Of a stretch of DNA of 64,000 bases, positions 22,568-33,564 are shown in pieces. Under the pieces are notes generated by a model that saw only the letters and a list, made by a program, of their open reading frames with translations, did not search any database and was not told the DNA's origin. Each line of letters begins with the position of its first letter. Position 1 is the stretch's first letter. Both the position numbers and the translations under genes were made by a program. This DNA is from Chrysopilus asiliformis (Eukaryota; Arthropoda; Insecta; Diptera; Rhagionidae), in contig OZ035962.1 in assembly GCA_964034945.1 (NCBI GenBank), forward strand, positions 68,648,274-68,712,273. The letters are read 5' to 3'.

Positions 22568-24030
22568 CAGTGTTGGGGCCAGATAATTATTTTTTTATCT
22601 AGATAAAGATAAAGATAAATGCTCGTAATGTTTATCTAGATAAGATAATAGATAATGAAAATATGAAAGATAATAGATAAGATAAGATAAAAAGCCAAAT
22701 TATCTAGATAATTTTTAGATAAATATTTATTTTGACATTGCACAAAATTCAAAATTACGTACTAAAAAAAATAGCACAAAATTTTTTGCTTTTCTTGATT
22801 TCCAATTTAAATATAATAAGAAACGAAATAATAATAAAAGAAAACGGATAAGAAACGTTATCGTAACGTAACGAAATAACGAAATGATTTTCGGGCTTTT
22901 TCTTCAAAATTACGTTATAATGAACGTTATAGAAATTCAATTCCGTTACCATAACGAAAAACGAAAAAAATATTACGTTTTTTCGTTGTTTATTAGTATT
23001 TCCTTGTTTTGTTCAGTATTATTTTTTGTGAAATTTCCCACAAAAGTTCATCAAGTATAACCCCACAGACATAAAATATAATCAAAAATATTGGAGTAGT
23101 GTTTTTAATCGTATTTTGATTCTAAATCGGATTTTGTTTTGGCCAGATTCACTCTATTTCTGGAGATACAAAAATGGAAATCTTCTAAGCAAGTTTTTTG
23201 GTAGCGAAAAGATTTTCTTTTTAGTAACTCCAGAAGTAGAGCGAAATTCTATAAAAAAAATCTATATCTTTGATATCTAAATCACGCTTTTGTGGAGACA
23301 GTTTTTTTAATGAACAAAACTTTTGTGTGATTTTTTGTCTTTTGTATTTTTTATTGATTTTTTAACTTAATAATCACATTTTTTTTTCTTTTTTATTTGT
23401 ATTTTCTTTTTGCTGAGTTTTATTATTTGTTATACAATTTATTTTTATGGAAACTGAACTGAATTACTTTGTGATAAACTATTATTACAGTGCGTTTTTT
23501 GTTTTCAGTTTCAATACAATGTGTAACGGAATAATAACATTATAACGTAACGAAATTAAGTTTTTTATCGATACAAAACGAAATAACGTCACGAAATATA
23601 AGTTTAATTTTGCTACGTAAGGAAATTTATAACGTTATGATTTTTTATTTCGTTCATAGCCCGGTTTACACTTGGCAACAGTTACTGGCAGAACTTTTTT
23701 TTTATGGACAAGAAAAGAGAGGCGAGGGAAAGAGTGACACTTCGCTTCCTTGTCCGTAAACAAAAATTGTTGCCAAGTATAAAACTGTTCCTAAAAAAAG
23801 TTTTTAGGTTTTCAAAAGTATGCAGAAAACAATTTCGTTTCAGCATTTTTTTCAGATTTAATTTTTTGATTTTCGGTGGTAACGATTATCTCTAGATAAA
23901 TGGGATTTTCCTTTATCTAGATAAGAAAAAGATAACTTTTTTGGGGTGTTATCTAGATAAGATAAAGATAACATTTTTTTTTATCTAGATGATTATCTAG
24001 ATAATTATTATCTAGATAACCCCAACACTG
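22568..24030. mobile_element. hAT-type element, CAGTGTTGGGG termini, ATCTAGATAA-rich
   Basis: CAGTGTTGGGG at the left and CCCCAACACTG at the right with a perfect 8-bp TSD CCAAGCAG (22560-22567, 24031-24038). The subterminal regions are arrays of TTATCTAGATAA and GATAAAGATAA, typical of dense transposase-binding motifs near hAT ends. The centre (22800-23660) contains AACGTAACGAAATAACG-type repeats. No transposase frame. Confidence 0.9.
23659..23786. mobile_element. possible small MITE nested in the hAT element
   Basis: GCCCGGTTTACACTTGGCAAC and GTTGCCAAGTATAAAAC are imperfectly inverted. The GGTTTACAC core resembles the 160-bp MITE at 30525-30684. Ends and TSD are uncertain. Confidence 0.4.
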
Positions 24031-24084
24031 CCAAGCAGGAAGGGGTTTGAAGGGGTAGGTTAACACGGGGGAAATATATAAAAG

Positions 24085-25210
24085 AACCTTCCTATAATTG
24101 CCAATCTGGCAATTATTGAAAGCTATAATTGCCAATCTGGCAATTATTGAAAACCCGTATGGTGATTTAATTGAACGGCGTATCAAAATTTCATTTGAAT
24201 TCAAATTTTCCAATAAGATTTTTTTAAAACTTGTTCCAATCGGATTTTGATGTATGGGAGTTTTATGTAGAATCATATTCTAAATAACTTTTGTTCTTAG
24301 ACTTTTTTGATAAGATGCACCGTTTTTGAGAAATTCGGAAAAAACGATTTCGTTCCTATGGGGGGTACCCCCCCATTTTTGCCCATTAACCCTCATACTG
24401 TCCTCGGGTCATTTCTGACCCAAATTCGATTTTAATTAAAAGTGTCTTCTCAACTACATGAAAAATGTTTGTATGATGTAGGCCCAGTGAACAAATTTCT
24501 TTTGAATACCGATAACAATAATCTATTTGTTCATATTTTAATCCATTGAAGAGCACTGATAATTGTGACGGGTGTAGTATTCTATGTAGAGGGTCATTCT
24601 TGACCCACGAAGACATACGTTATTTTTCTTAAGGACAGAATTAGGGTTAACGAACTTAGCCTCGCATTTTACGAAAAACGGATCTGCGCAAAATTCCAAG
24701 TCTCTAGCTCAATCCATGCGCCCGCAATCCGCGCCACAGACAGACAGACGGACGGACATGGAAAATTCAATTTTTTTTATCATTCTAAACACACTGGTGT
24801 AATTCATTTTTGTGTGTGATGAAGGGATCTTGGCGTTACAAACGGTAAGGCAAAGTTAATATACCCTTTGGTTTCACCATACGGGTATAAACATAACAAA
24901 AGCTATAATTGCCAATCTGGCAATTATTGAAAACCTGTATGGTGATATTGGTATCTTAATTTGAGCATTTGTACCAAAATTACACTTTGAAGTCGAACTT
25001 TCCAATAAGATTTTTAAAAAAATTTTCCAATCGGATTTTGATGTATGGGAGTTTTATGTAGAATCATATCCTAAATAATTTTTGTTCTTGGACTTTTTTG
25101 ATAAGATGCACCGTTTTTGAGATATTCGGAAAAAACGTTTTCGTTTGTATGGGAGGTACCCCCCCTAATGGTCCATTTTTGCCCACGAATGAACCGGGAT
25201 CCAACCAGGA
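24085..25210. repeat. dispersed repeat units of the GCTATAATTGCCAATC family
   Basis: The hairpin-forming unit GCTATAATTGCCAATCTGGC occurs at about 24093, 24122 and 24902, each followed by AATTATTGAAAACC and GTATGGTGAT. The unit ending at 24890 closes with TTTGGTTTCACCATACGGG, the inverse of its own start. A GACAGACAGACGGACGGACA tract lies near 24740. Same family as 15765-16260. Confidence 0.7.
24391..24646. mobile_element. 256-bp piggyBac-like MITE
   Basis: TTAA lies on both sides (24387-24390, 24647-24650), and the element begins CCCTCATACTGTCC and ends GGACAGAATTAGGG. TTAA targets with CCC-type ends are the piggyBac hallmark. The related repeat at 16230 reads straight through the same position and gives the precise empty site. 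Confidence 0.85.
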
Positions 25211-25214
25211 ACTT

Positions 25215-25350
25215 TCTCTACAACTTTCTCTTTGGGATGACCAAAATCGGTCAACCCAGTAAAAAGTTAGGCGTGAACATACATAAAAAAAAAAAAAATA
25301 TTCAGGTGGAATTGAGAACCTTTTCCTTTTTGGAAGTCGGTTAAAAAAGT
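25215..25350 (-). repeat. dispersed repeat, CCGACTTCCAAAAAGG type, inverted copy
   Basis: CCAAAATCGGTCAACCCAG through TTTTTGGAAGTCGGTTAAA is the inverse of 715-805, with an expanded A-run at 25285-25300. Confidence 0.65.
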
Positions 25351-25470
25351 AGTATTCGCTAGCTTTGTTTTGCACTGTCATTTATTTTGGTCGAAACAGA
25401 AACAGTGAATACTACTTTTTCTTCTAACTCGATTCAAACGCTTGAAACAAGTTACGGAATACCACTCCTG

Positions 25471-26578
25471 TATTTATAATCATTATCACTAGTATCATTT
25501 TTATGTTCCCCTCCCATTGATTTAACCCCTGTCTATATGACGTCTTATCTAGTTTAAACTACGAGTTTAAATACCGCAAATTATTATAATTTCAGTTATT
25601 CTAATTTCTTTCCGAAGAACATCTGCTATGGTTTATTTAACGCTTACATGCTTAATTTTTTCCATTTTTTTTCGTGAACGGTATTTTGATTTGTTTGGAA
25701 AAGTATGGTTATAAATTATTCGATTTTTTTTAAAGAACATAACAATATCAACATTTACATACATATGGATAGGCAATAATTCAGCCTAAAGCAAATTCAT
25801 TACGAATTAAGCTATTTGCTAAAACTACGTACTCTCAAAGCGCCGATTTTCTTGAAAAGAAAACCTCTTACATACGATATACAGTTGAGTACTGTGCACC
25901 CGAATCTCACAAAAGGCAGGCCCATTAGCATTTAATGGGCCTCTGAGGAATATAGAAGCCATTGTTAAGATAATACTATGCTTTCAATGTTGATACGATT
26001 TCATTTTATGGAAGAAAATCTCTCTAAAAGTGTAATCGAAGAGTTTTGTCAATATTTATTAAAGCTCTTTACAGATTAAGTATTTATTTATTTGTGTGTT
26101 GAAAAAAGTTACAATTTATGTTGCCATTAACAATGCCGTTTATTACTATTTTTACAAGTACTCATAATATTACGATCGTCTACTCAATTCATATGTTAAC
26201 AAAAATATACCAGATTTTAAAGGCTCTCATTTTACCTTTAAGAATTTTATTTATCTAGAAACCATTTTTTACCACGAATTTTCCTGTTTATTGAATAAAA
26301 TATAAATTCTTCTAAAGCATTTCGTACTGATCAGAAAGTTTCTATCTGTCCCCGTTCTCGAGTCTGTCGGCGTCATGAAAACAATACTTTCCCTCTATAG
26401 CAGAGGAAAGTTAACATAGTAGTCAAATATAATTTTGATATATCGAAAAATTATGAAAATTATTTTAGACAACCTTTGTTTTCGATATGTCGCAATGTGC
26501 TCGGGCAAAGTGCAAAAAAGTTTTTCATTTGAATGGCGGTGTAGAGAAGGAACAACTCAATGAAATTGTCGGTTTTTG
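25471..26578. other. gene-free stretch
   Basis: Positions 26320-26400 (GTACTGATCAGAAA, TTCTCGAGTC, ACAATACTTTCC, AGAGGAAAGT) recur at 42625-42715. Otherwise no recognisable feature. Confidence 0.5.
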
Positions 26579-26586
26579 GTCTAAAT

Positions 26587-26747
26587 CAGGCCTGTCCAAC
26601 CCGCAGGTCGCGGGCCGTATGCGGTCCAGGACGTGTTTGAATGTGGCACAACAAAAACTGATATATTTACAAACTTGAATTTGTAGCCCAATATAACTCG
26701 TGTTCTCCCAATGTGGCCGAGGAAAGCTAAAAGGTTGGACACCCCTG
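26587..26747. mobile_element. 161-bp hAT-like MITE
   Basis: CAGGCCTGTCCAACC at the left and GGTTGGACACCCCTG at the right. Candidate 8-bp TSD GTCTAAAT/GTCCAAAA with two mismatches. CAGGGGTGTCCAACC is a familiar hAT terminus. A related, interrupted copy lies at 36465-37455. Confidence 0.75.
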
Positions 26748-27398
26748 GTCCAAAATGAAAGACTTTTGGTAAAAAAGATAACTGAAAAGCTTTTCATATT
26801 TTCTCGAAACCGTTGTTAGAAAAACTATTCAAGAAAAAATATATAAAAACTAGTTAGGACCAAAAGCTTTTTAACACATAACCCTTCTGCACTTCAAACA
26901 AAAAAGGATCAGATTTTGAAAATCGCATTGAAACGCATAACTGTGAGTGATTTTTTTCAGATCTCTAATATAAATCGCCTCTTTTTATTGTTTGTAAAAT
27001 AAGGAAACTAATCACCGTATCAAAGAATAAAAAATATTGATGCATTCTGAACTGTTTCCGCAACTTTAAGATATTTACATTCGTAATTTATTGTTATTGT
27101 TTACCGTCAACAATTATTCAAGTGCAGTAAGTTAATAAATTCGTATTTCGTCTAAAATCTAAAGAAAACCGATTGCCATGAAATTTTGCACACAGATTCA
27201 TCATATTTCATATGTGTTCACTAAGAAACTTTTAACACCCCTAAGGTGGTTAATGGGGGTCAAAATATTGATGTTTGGCATGAAGTCTGCCCGTTAGGTT
27301 CCTGAGAAATGTCACTTGAGGGTTTTCGGGGTCGCTGATCACGAATCTGGTCTAGAATTTCAAAATTCGGATTTTTTTTTCGGAAAAACTGACATTGA

Positions 27399-27855
27399 GG
27401 GTATTTACAATCCTCTTTTAATTTTCGGTATTCGGTATTTTCGGTAATATTAAAAGACTGAAAATATTCTGCTGTGAACATCCCACAGCACAGATTTGAG
27501 AACAGCTGCGAATTTGATTGTAAAATATGTCACATACCTTTAAATCCATGTTTGATGTATTCTTTTGAATTTCTATTGTGGCAACGGCTATCAAAATTCA
27601 AAAAAAATTGCAGTCCGATGTGATAACCAGCGAGAAAATTTGACAACTAAAAACATTACTAGCGCCACTCGCGGTTGATTCTTGATACCGAATAACCGGG
27701 CCGGAAAACACGACTCAAGGCATGTATACAATTACCGAATCCGGTAATTCATTTTTACATGAACCAAGTTACCGTCTCGGTAAAAATCTGTTAAATTTGA
27801 CTGAATTACCGAGCGGTAAATTTACCCGCAATTTAAAAGACGATTGTGAATACCC
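27399..27855. mobile_element. 457-bp Harbinger-like MITE, GGGTATTYACAATC termini
   Basis: GGGTATTTACAATCCTCTTT at the left and AAAGACGATTGTGAATACCC at the right with a perfect 3-bp TSD TGA (27396-27398, 27856-27858). The interior is rich in TTACCG/CGGTAA words. No coding capacity. Confidence 0.8.
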
Positions 27856-27949
27856 TGATTAGGAATTTTTGGGGTCGCTGATCTGGTGTTAGAATTTTAA
27901 AATTCAAAACGAAAGACTTGAAGTCATAACGAATTTTAAAAGCTTTTAT

Positions 27950-28260
27950 TTAGCTTGCTTTCGTATCTGTCTGTCTGTTCGCCATGGTCAGATCCAGTAA
28001 TCTAATTTTGACCCACCTCCACTCATCCGATTGCCTTGAAATTTTGCACACATACGTACCTCCGATGACAATACAATATTTACACTATGGCCTTGTAAGA
28101 GTAACGGAAGGATAACGGAAGGTCATGTAAGGATAACGTGATTATCCTTTTCCTCAAATTTTCCGGGAAAAAATCTCATGCGTAGATTTTTGGAGTTGCT
28201 GAATCCGATTTTTGGAGTCAAAAAAATCGTAAGGATATCTTTAAGGCAAGGGTATATAAG
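27950..28260 (+). repeat. minisatellite-associated dispersed repeat
   Basis: Order: CTGTCTGTCTGTTCG tract, TTTTGACCCACC, CACTCATCCGATTG, ACACATACGTACC, then about one unit of the ~115-bp minisatellite (GGATAACGTGATTATCC). The same order is present at 35600-36240, where the minisatellite is amplified. Confidence 0.65.
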
Positions 28261-28384
28261 AGAAGACTGAAAAGTATATACGAAGTATATATGAAAGATG
28301 TCATTTTGGATTTTTAGTCATACTGATAAAATACAAAGTGACTTAAAAGGATAAAATATAAAAAAAAAACATTGAAAAAAGCGT

Positions 28385-28545
28385 CTACTAAAAAGAAAAA
28401 AATGATTTCTTGGGCGTTGTGTATCAAAAATAAAAATGAGGTACCTAAAAGCATAAAAAATATATATATCGATTTTATTTCTGATACACAGCGCCCAAAA
28501 TATTTTTTTTCCGTTTTAGTAAATTTTTTTTAAATAAAAGCTTTT
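28385..28545. repeat. inverted repeat with short loop
   Basis: TACTAAAAAGAAAAAAATGA and TTGGGCGTTGTGTATCA on the left pair with TGATACACAGCGCCCAA and the following TTTTTTTCCGTTTTAGTA on the right. A hairpin of about 60-bp arms. Confidence 0.6.
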
Positions 28546-28559
28546 TCTAATTTTTTATG

Positions 28560-29377
28560 TAAGTCATTGATACGATTTTCTTTTTATTTTTTATACAATA
28601 ATTTTATTAGTTTGTGGAAAGAGCTATATTATGATATCGTTTCAAATCAAGTCAAAAATTTCGTGATATAATTTTCCCAAAGAAAATGATCGAAAATAAA
28701 ACCGACAAGCATAAATCATACAATTTTGATAGGTTCCCACAATCAAAAGGGCGAAATATATTCTTTTCAGTATAATATATTACATATATTCGTATGTGGA
28801 TATGTACAGCTTTTGAAAGCAATAAATTCCTTTTCGTACTGAAGCTTTACAAACGATAACGTTATTGATTCCTTCCCTTGACACAAATTTCATTCAGTCT
28901 AGATGAGCATTTTTTATAATTCTTGTGGAAATTCCTTATTTTTCACGAGTTGTTTCTTCATTTAACATGTTTTTTAACGAAGGTAGGTGGATACCAGTAT
29001 GGGAAATGTTTACGTATCACCGGCCAGAATTTAAACTGTCAGTCAAATATTTCGCTTATTTAAAATGTCTAACATTTGACACAGAAGCAATAAATTTTTT
29101 TTACCCTTAAGCATTCGTTCGGTGACACCGGTTAAGAAATACTTTCTTCTTTTTTATATGTGATATAGTAAAGTATTGTTTTTATGTAAAAAGTTAGTTT
29201 TTCTTACTAACATGGTTGTAGTAAAATATTTGTATTTGAAAGCTTCAGGTTTAAGGTATTAAGACTTTTAATACTTGAGAATTTAATGCAGAGAATTTAT
29301 GATTGATATATTCAAATTCAAGAATATCAGCCCAATCTTTAATACCGAAATTCGCACAAATTACCAATTTATATGGG
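28560..29377. other. no recognisable feature
   Basis: AT-rich, short ORFs only. Confidence 0.45.
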
Positions 29378-29380
29378 ATA

Positions 29381-29726
29381 CCCCACGACTTCATTAGACT
29401 TTTTAGAATCATGATTTTTTCCCCTACTCCATATTTTGGCGAATAAAAAAATCAGCGCGTGGGCATTTTCAGTCATGATTTTTCATTTTTATTGTGTCTC
29501 CATAGCGTACTTAGAAATGTCAACCAGGAGGTAATAAGGGCAGCCAACTAGAAATCAGCCAATTTGACTGAACAAATGTCAAAAAAAATCCTACTTTTCA
29601 GCAGCCGAAAAAATCATGACAGTACGGAGATTTAAATCATGATGCAAGATTTTTTGAGTCTCCATTAGATTTTTTCGTGATTGGATTTAAATCCAATCTG
29701 GAAAAAAGTCTAATGGAGTCGTGGGG
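29381..29726. mobile_element. 346-bp MITE with CCCCACGACT termini, copy 2 (intact)
   Basis: CCCCACGACTTCATTAGAC and GTCTAATGGAGTCGTGGGG are inverted, with ATA on both flanks (29378-29380, 29727-29729). It contains the palindrome ATTGGATTTAAATCCAAT near its right end. The interrupted relative is at 19589-20409. Confidence 0.8.
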
Positions 29727-29794
29727 ATATTTAGAAAAGATCACAGGATCTTTGAAAAAAAAATTGTGTTTGAGATATCAATAAATATTTGGTT

Positions 29795-29977
29795 GCTGTT
29801 CCATCGTTTGATGGCGTATAGAATACAAGATGACGGCCCAATTTTCGTCACGCCTCGATCATCGTCAGAAAAAAATGGGCCGATGACTCCGTTGGACCAA
29901 AAACTACACCAAACTGTGACTTTTTCTTATATTTCTTTTGGATTTGTAGCAACCAAAATTTGGCAATTTTGTTTATT
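29795..29977 (-). pseudogene. mariner transposase fragment
   Basis: Reading on the minus strand gives NKQNCQILVATNPKEI, a stop, EKVTVWCSFWSNGVIGPFF and SDDDRGV. The KVTVWCxxWxxGxIGPFF block is the conserved core that precedes the second catalytic Asp of mariner transposases. Neither end of the protein is present and at least one in-frame stop occurs. The plus-strand frame 29721-30017 is its antisense shadow. Confidence 0.7.
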
Positions 29978-30014
29978 TAATTATTCAAAGTCAAGACTAA
30001 ACACCACTGTCAAA

Positions 30015-30259
30015 TGAGGCGTTAAAAGCTAGAGTGGACCAACCCACATGTCGAAATCGTGAATTTTTTTGTGTTTGAATCACTATTTCGAGTGAGTTTT
30101 TAGACAAAAATGTTTGGATGCACCAAAAAACGTTTCAACATTGAGTAATAAAGTCCACCGATTTTTTTTCCAAAAATTTTCAGTCAATAATAGTACAAAA
30201 GGTGAAAAACTTCAAAAACTCGATTATGTGGCTTGGTCCACTCTAGCTTTTAACGCCTC
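30015..30259. mobile_element. 245-bp MITE with GAGGCGTTAAAAGCTAGAG termini
   Basis: GAGGCGTTAAAAGCTAGAGT is exactly inverted at the right end; AAAT lies on both flanks (30011-30014, 30260-30263). The length and the 4-bp A/T TSD equal those of the element at 14181-14425, though the TIR sequence differs. Confidence 0.7.
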
Positions 30260-30524
30260 AAATATGAGAGCCGTGTCCCCATCGACTTGGTTACAATAGG
30301 CTGCCACAATGAATATAACTAAGGGGCCGTTTAAGGCCCCGTTCACATCTGAGGGGTCGTTCACTTCTGGCACTTTAATCGGGAAATTTTATTACATGTT
30401 GCATACCGTTTACATTACCACACAAATTCTACAAGAAGTCGCTACAGAATTTTTTCGTAAAAAAAATTCCCAGAATCTGAAAAAATTGAGAAAATTTCTC
30501 AGGAAAGCTGAGAACATTTTCTAA

Positions 30525-30684
30525 TGCTGGGTTTACACGAATGACAGATAATGACAATCTTCATTCTTTTATGAGAGATTGTCATTTTTCTGACAGAAAT
30601 AATGACAAAAATGATACTATTTACACGATAATGACAATTTATGACAAAAAAAATGACAAAATTGTCATTCGTGTAAACGCAGCA
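30525..30684. mobile_element. 160-bp MITE with TGCTGGGTTTACACGAATG termini
   Basis: TGCTGGGTTTACACGAATGA and TCATTCGTGTAAACGCAGCA are inverted; TAA duplications flank both sides (30522-30524, 30685-30687), fitting PIF/Harbinger. The interior repeats AATGACAA on both strands. Confidence 0.75.
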
Positions 30685-30887
30685 TAAGTTAATTAATTCT
30701 GCGATGAATATTTGTGTCTGAATAAGAGCCGCGAATAATTTCCAAGAGAGAAATACCGGCAAATATCATAAACATTAGGATTCAAGGAATGTTCTTTAAA
30801 AAATAAATGTGTGATTCGCAATATTTCGAAATTTCAGCATCAAATAAAATTTAATCATGGCCGGAAATTATTAAAACTGTTGATTAA

Positions 30888-31497
30888 TAGCCCTATTATG
30901 GAAGTCGCGCGACTCGTCGTACTGCGGCAAATCTGCCACTGCGGACTGTTTTGGTATTATGGTAGTCCGCAAGACCTGTTTTTCAACCAATTTCAAGTCC
31001 GCATCTATTTCGCTGCGGACTCACCTTTTCCACTGACATTTCGAGGTTAGGAGAAAAAAAGACTGTGTAAGTAAATGATTTTTTCTTATTTATATATTTA
31101 TAATTAACATATTTTTTTTATATATAGATAAGGCAATGAAGCAAACAACTCAAAGACAGTTCAAAACTCTGATCGAGGAAATGGAAAAGGTCCCTGAGAT
31201 CGCCAGGGAGCATCTCTAATTGATTTTCTTATAATTTTCATATCAGTGTTGTTATTATCATTAAAGAAAAAGTGCTACACTTGGAAACATTGCTATATTT
31301 TTGAAAAATGAATAAAATCTTTGACAACTGAAACGAATCTTTATCACGTTTGACAGTTCAACGAGAACCAACGCATATGATCGCAGAGAGTCTAGTCCGC
31401 AAACGGCATGCGGACTTACATAATACCAAATCACTGCGGAACGGACTCAACTATCGCTGCCGACTGACGAGTCCGCACGACTTACATAATAGGGCTA
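30888..31497 (+). mobile_element. 610-bp Harbinger deletion derivative, TAGCCCTATTATG termini
   Basis: TAGCCCTATTATGGAAGTCG and CGACTTACATAATAGGGCTA are inverted, and TAA flanks both sides (30885-30887, 31498-31500). It carries a Myb/SANT-like coding remnant behind a consensus intron acceptor, supporting PIF/Harbinger independently of the TSD. CTGCGGAC/GTCCGCAG words recur in both subterminal regions. Confidence 0.85.
31136..31219 (+). pseudogene. Myb/SANT-like N-terminal remnant of a Harbinger element
   Basis: An open frame reads MKQTTQRQFKTLIEEMEKVP then EIAREHL and stops. The TTxxQFxxLIxxMExxPxIA pattern is the first helix region of the Myb/SANT-like proteins of PIF/Harbinger elements (compare KITNEKQWETLVRFMDE at 33918-34144). 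A consensus acceptor (TATATATAG) immediately precedes the exon at 31129 and a GTAAGT donor lies near 31067, so an upstream exon existed. Only about 27 codons survive; the rest of the domain is lost by internal deletion. Confidence 0.6.
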
Positions 31498-31500
31498 TAA

Positions 31501-33470
31501 ATGACCACGAATAAATTTAATCATGATTATGATTTGCGATTAATCATGAGTGAATCAATCATGATTGATTTCGCTATAACTATTTTTTTTTAGTAGATTG
31601 ATCAATCGACTAAAAAATAAGTTGATTGCGTCTAACACAGTCATGTCTTGAATATTGAACATTTTTGATTTTGACGTATGTATTTATAACTAAATTACTC
31701 GGTGATCCCAATATTTCCTTTTCAGCTGAAAATATTTCTCTGTGTAAGTCTTCTTGTTTGTTTGCACTTCGATTGAATGAAATTTCCTTGAAAAATTCCA
31801 AACGTCTTCTGTGGCTCAAAGGAATGTCTTTGAATATCACTGGTAAAGCCCAAAGTATTCAGCATCTTTCTATTTCGTTTTATTATGGTAATGTTGTACA
31901 TAACCAGGCCCATCCATATTTTATTATATTGCGAGGCAGGAAATACAAGTCAACAAAAATCTGAAGGTGAAAAAAGGTAAAATTAATTTGATGAAATATC
32001 ATTTTTTACCCTGTCCCCTTTGATTCGTTTTTATTTTCCCAGATGAGGATTTTGCTCGGATCAGCATATATTTGGCAAAATCAACGACATATCATCTACT
32101 TTATTATTTCATTAATATGTCGTAAGGTATTTTAGCTTTTCAACCTTTATATATGTGAAGACATTGACGAATTTAGAAAGTGGATTTGACAATCACTGGA
32201 AACATTCTTTTGATAGGATTAAGTATGATACAATGTAAAAATCTAATTATTGAATTACGTAATGATGCGGATAATTGCGTTTTTTAGGATTAAAAAGATT
32301 TTGAAAATAATTTATTCAATCCTTTACAACAATTGGATATTCCTTAGGCTATATTTTTCCTCATTGTAATATTAAAAATTACAGTCGAACCTCGATCCGT
32401 GAACATAATCCGTTCTCGAAGAATGTTGTCAAATTGAATCGTTCATAAACCGAAGCAGTTTTTTCCATATAAATAATCAATCTAAATTGAATCAATCCGT
32501 TCCCGAGTTACGTGTCCAAAGTTAATTGAAAAACGACTAATTGCAACTGTTTCAGCAAATGCAAGCGCTTACAGATTTATCTTTCCGTTTCTGCTGCATT
32601 TTATTTGTCAAATTATTGATCGCAAAAGTTTGTAAAAGTCAACCTTTAACTTTGAGATTAAAAATTAACTTAACACAATTTCGAAAATGTTTGAAAAACG
32701 CATTATCGTTTTTAAGATCACGTTCTAACACAGCGGAATCTGCGCAGACGTAGTTAAAAACGCGGCAGTTCTATTTCTATTGTGTTCTTCTTCGGCGTTC
32801 ACACGCAAAGTTTGCATTTTTGCGGTTTCCCCTGTGTCTGAATGCGGTCTTAAAATATAATAGCTTCGAATATGTCTGGCTTCACGTTACGTGGCCATCA
32901 AAGCAACTTTACCAACAATTTCAGGGTATTTTAGCAGTTCTTTGTAAGAATGAATTAAACTTTTAAACTTTTTAGTTTAAAAATTAAACCTAAACTATAA
33001 AATTTAGCATTTGAGGTTTAAATTTTCAAATAAGTAGGTTTAAAAAGGCATGTTTAAACTCTAGAAAGGTGAACAGTTTAAACGAAATTGTTGATTGAAA
33101 TTAAAAAATCAACCCAAATTATTCCCTGTTTTTTTTAAATTTATGAAAAGCTAATTCCAATTTTTTGTTACCCAAATCGGAGTAGGAGCAAATTTCACAT
33201 ACTTACTCGGCTATAGCCTTTGGACAGAACGAAAACTGTATTGCAGACTGCTCGTGAAAACCCTAAACTTTGACAGGGGTGAAAAACAATTTATTTTTAG
33301 TGTGTAGATATGTCTAACTTTATAAAACTCACATTTAATGTATTCATTTCATTTGTTTTCCATGTATCAAAATTTACGCAGGCTTTTCTCAGGATGAAAT
33401 TTTGACGTTTGATGTTATTACAGTTAATAATTCATAAATGTTGTAATTCATCTATGGTTCGCAATCCATG
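31501..33470. other. gene-free stretch with one pogo-like end
   Basis: Near 32382 ACAGTCGAACCTCGATCCG resembles a pogo/Tigger terminus, but no opposite end was found. Positions 32940-33090 are TTTAAAC-rich. No gene recognised. Confidence 0.4.
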
Positions 33471-33474
33471 TAAA

Positions 33475-33556
33475 ACTGTAGGTGCGAAGCAGGGTTATGA
33501 AACGTCAGTTGAGGGAGCCCAGGCTCTCCAAGAGCTGTAGTACCGAGGATGATGAT
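33475..33556 (+). mobile_element. possible 3' tail of a LINE
   Basis: CCAAGAGCTGTAGTACCGAG followed by (GAT)n resembles the short 3' ends with triplet tails of some insect non-LTR retrotransposons. No coding part is visible. Weakly supported. Confidence 0.3.
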
Positions 33557-33564
33557 GAATTCAG

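Larger units (their letters stand above)
21779..25467. mobile_element. composite element bounded by GAGTGGTATTCCG TIRs
   Basis: GAGTGGTATTCCGAAACTTG at the left and its complement, ending CGGAATACCACTC at 25467, form TIRs of about 50 bp (GTTTCAAGCGTTTGAATCGAG shared within). CTG flanks both ends (21776-21778, 25468-25470), a 3-bp TSD as in the CWG-targeting Harbinger-like elements here. Later insertions fill it: a hAT (22568-24030), dispersed repeats and a piggyBac MITE. No transposase remnant was recognised. Confidence 0.65.

Noticed and set aside
29721..30017. 98-codon plus-strand frame
   Set aside because: Antisense of the mariner fragment at 29795-29977.
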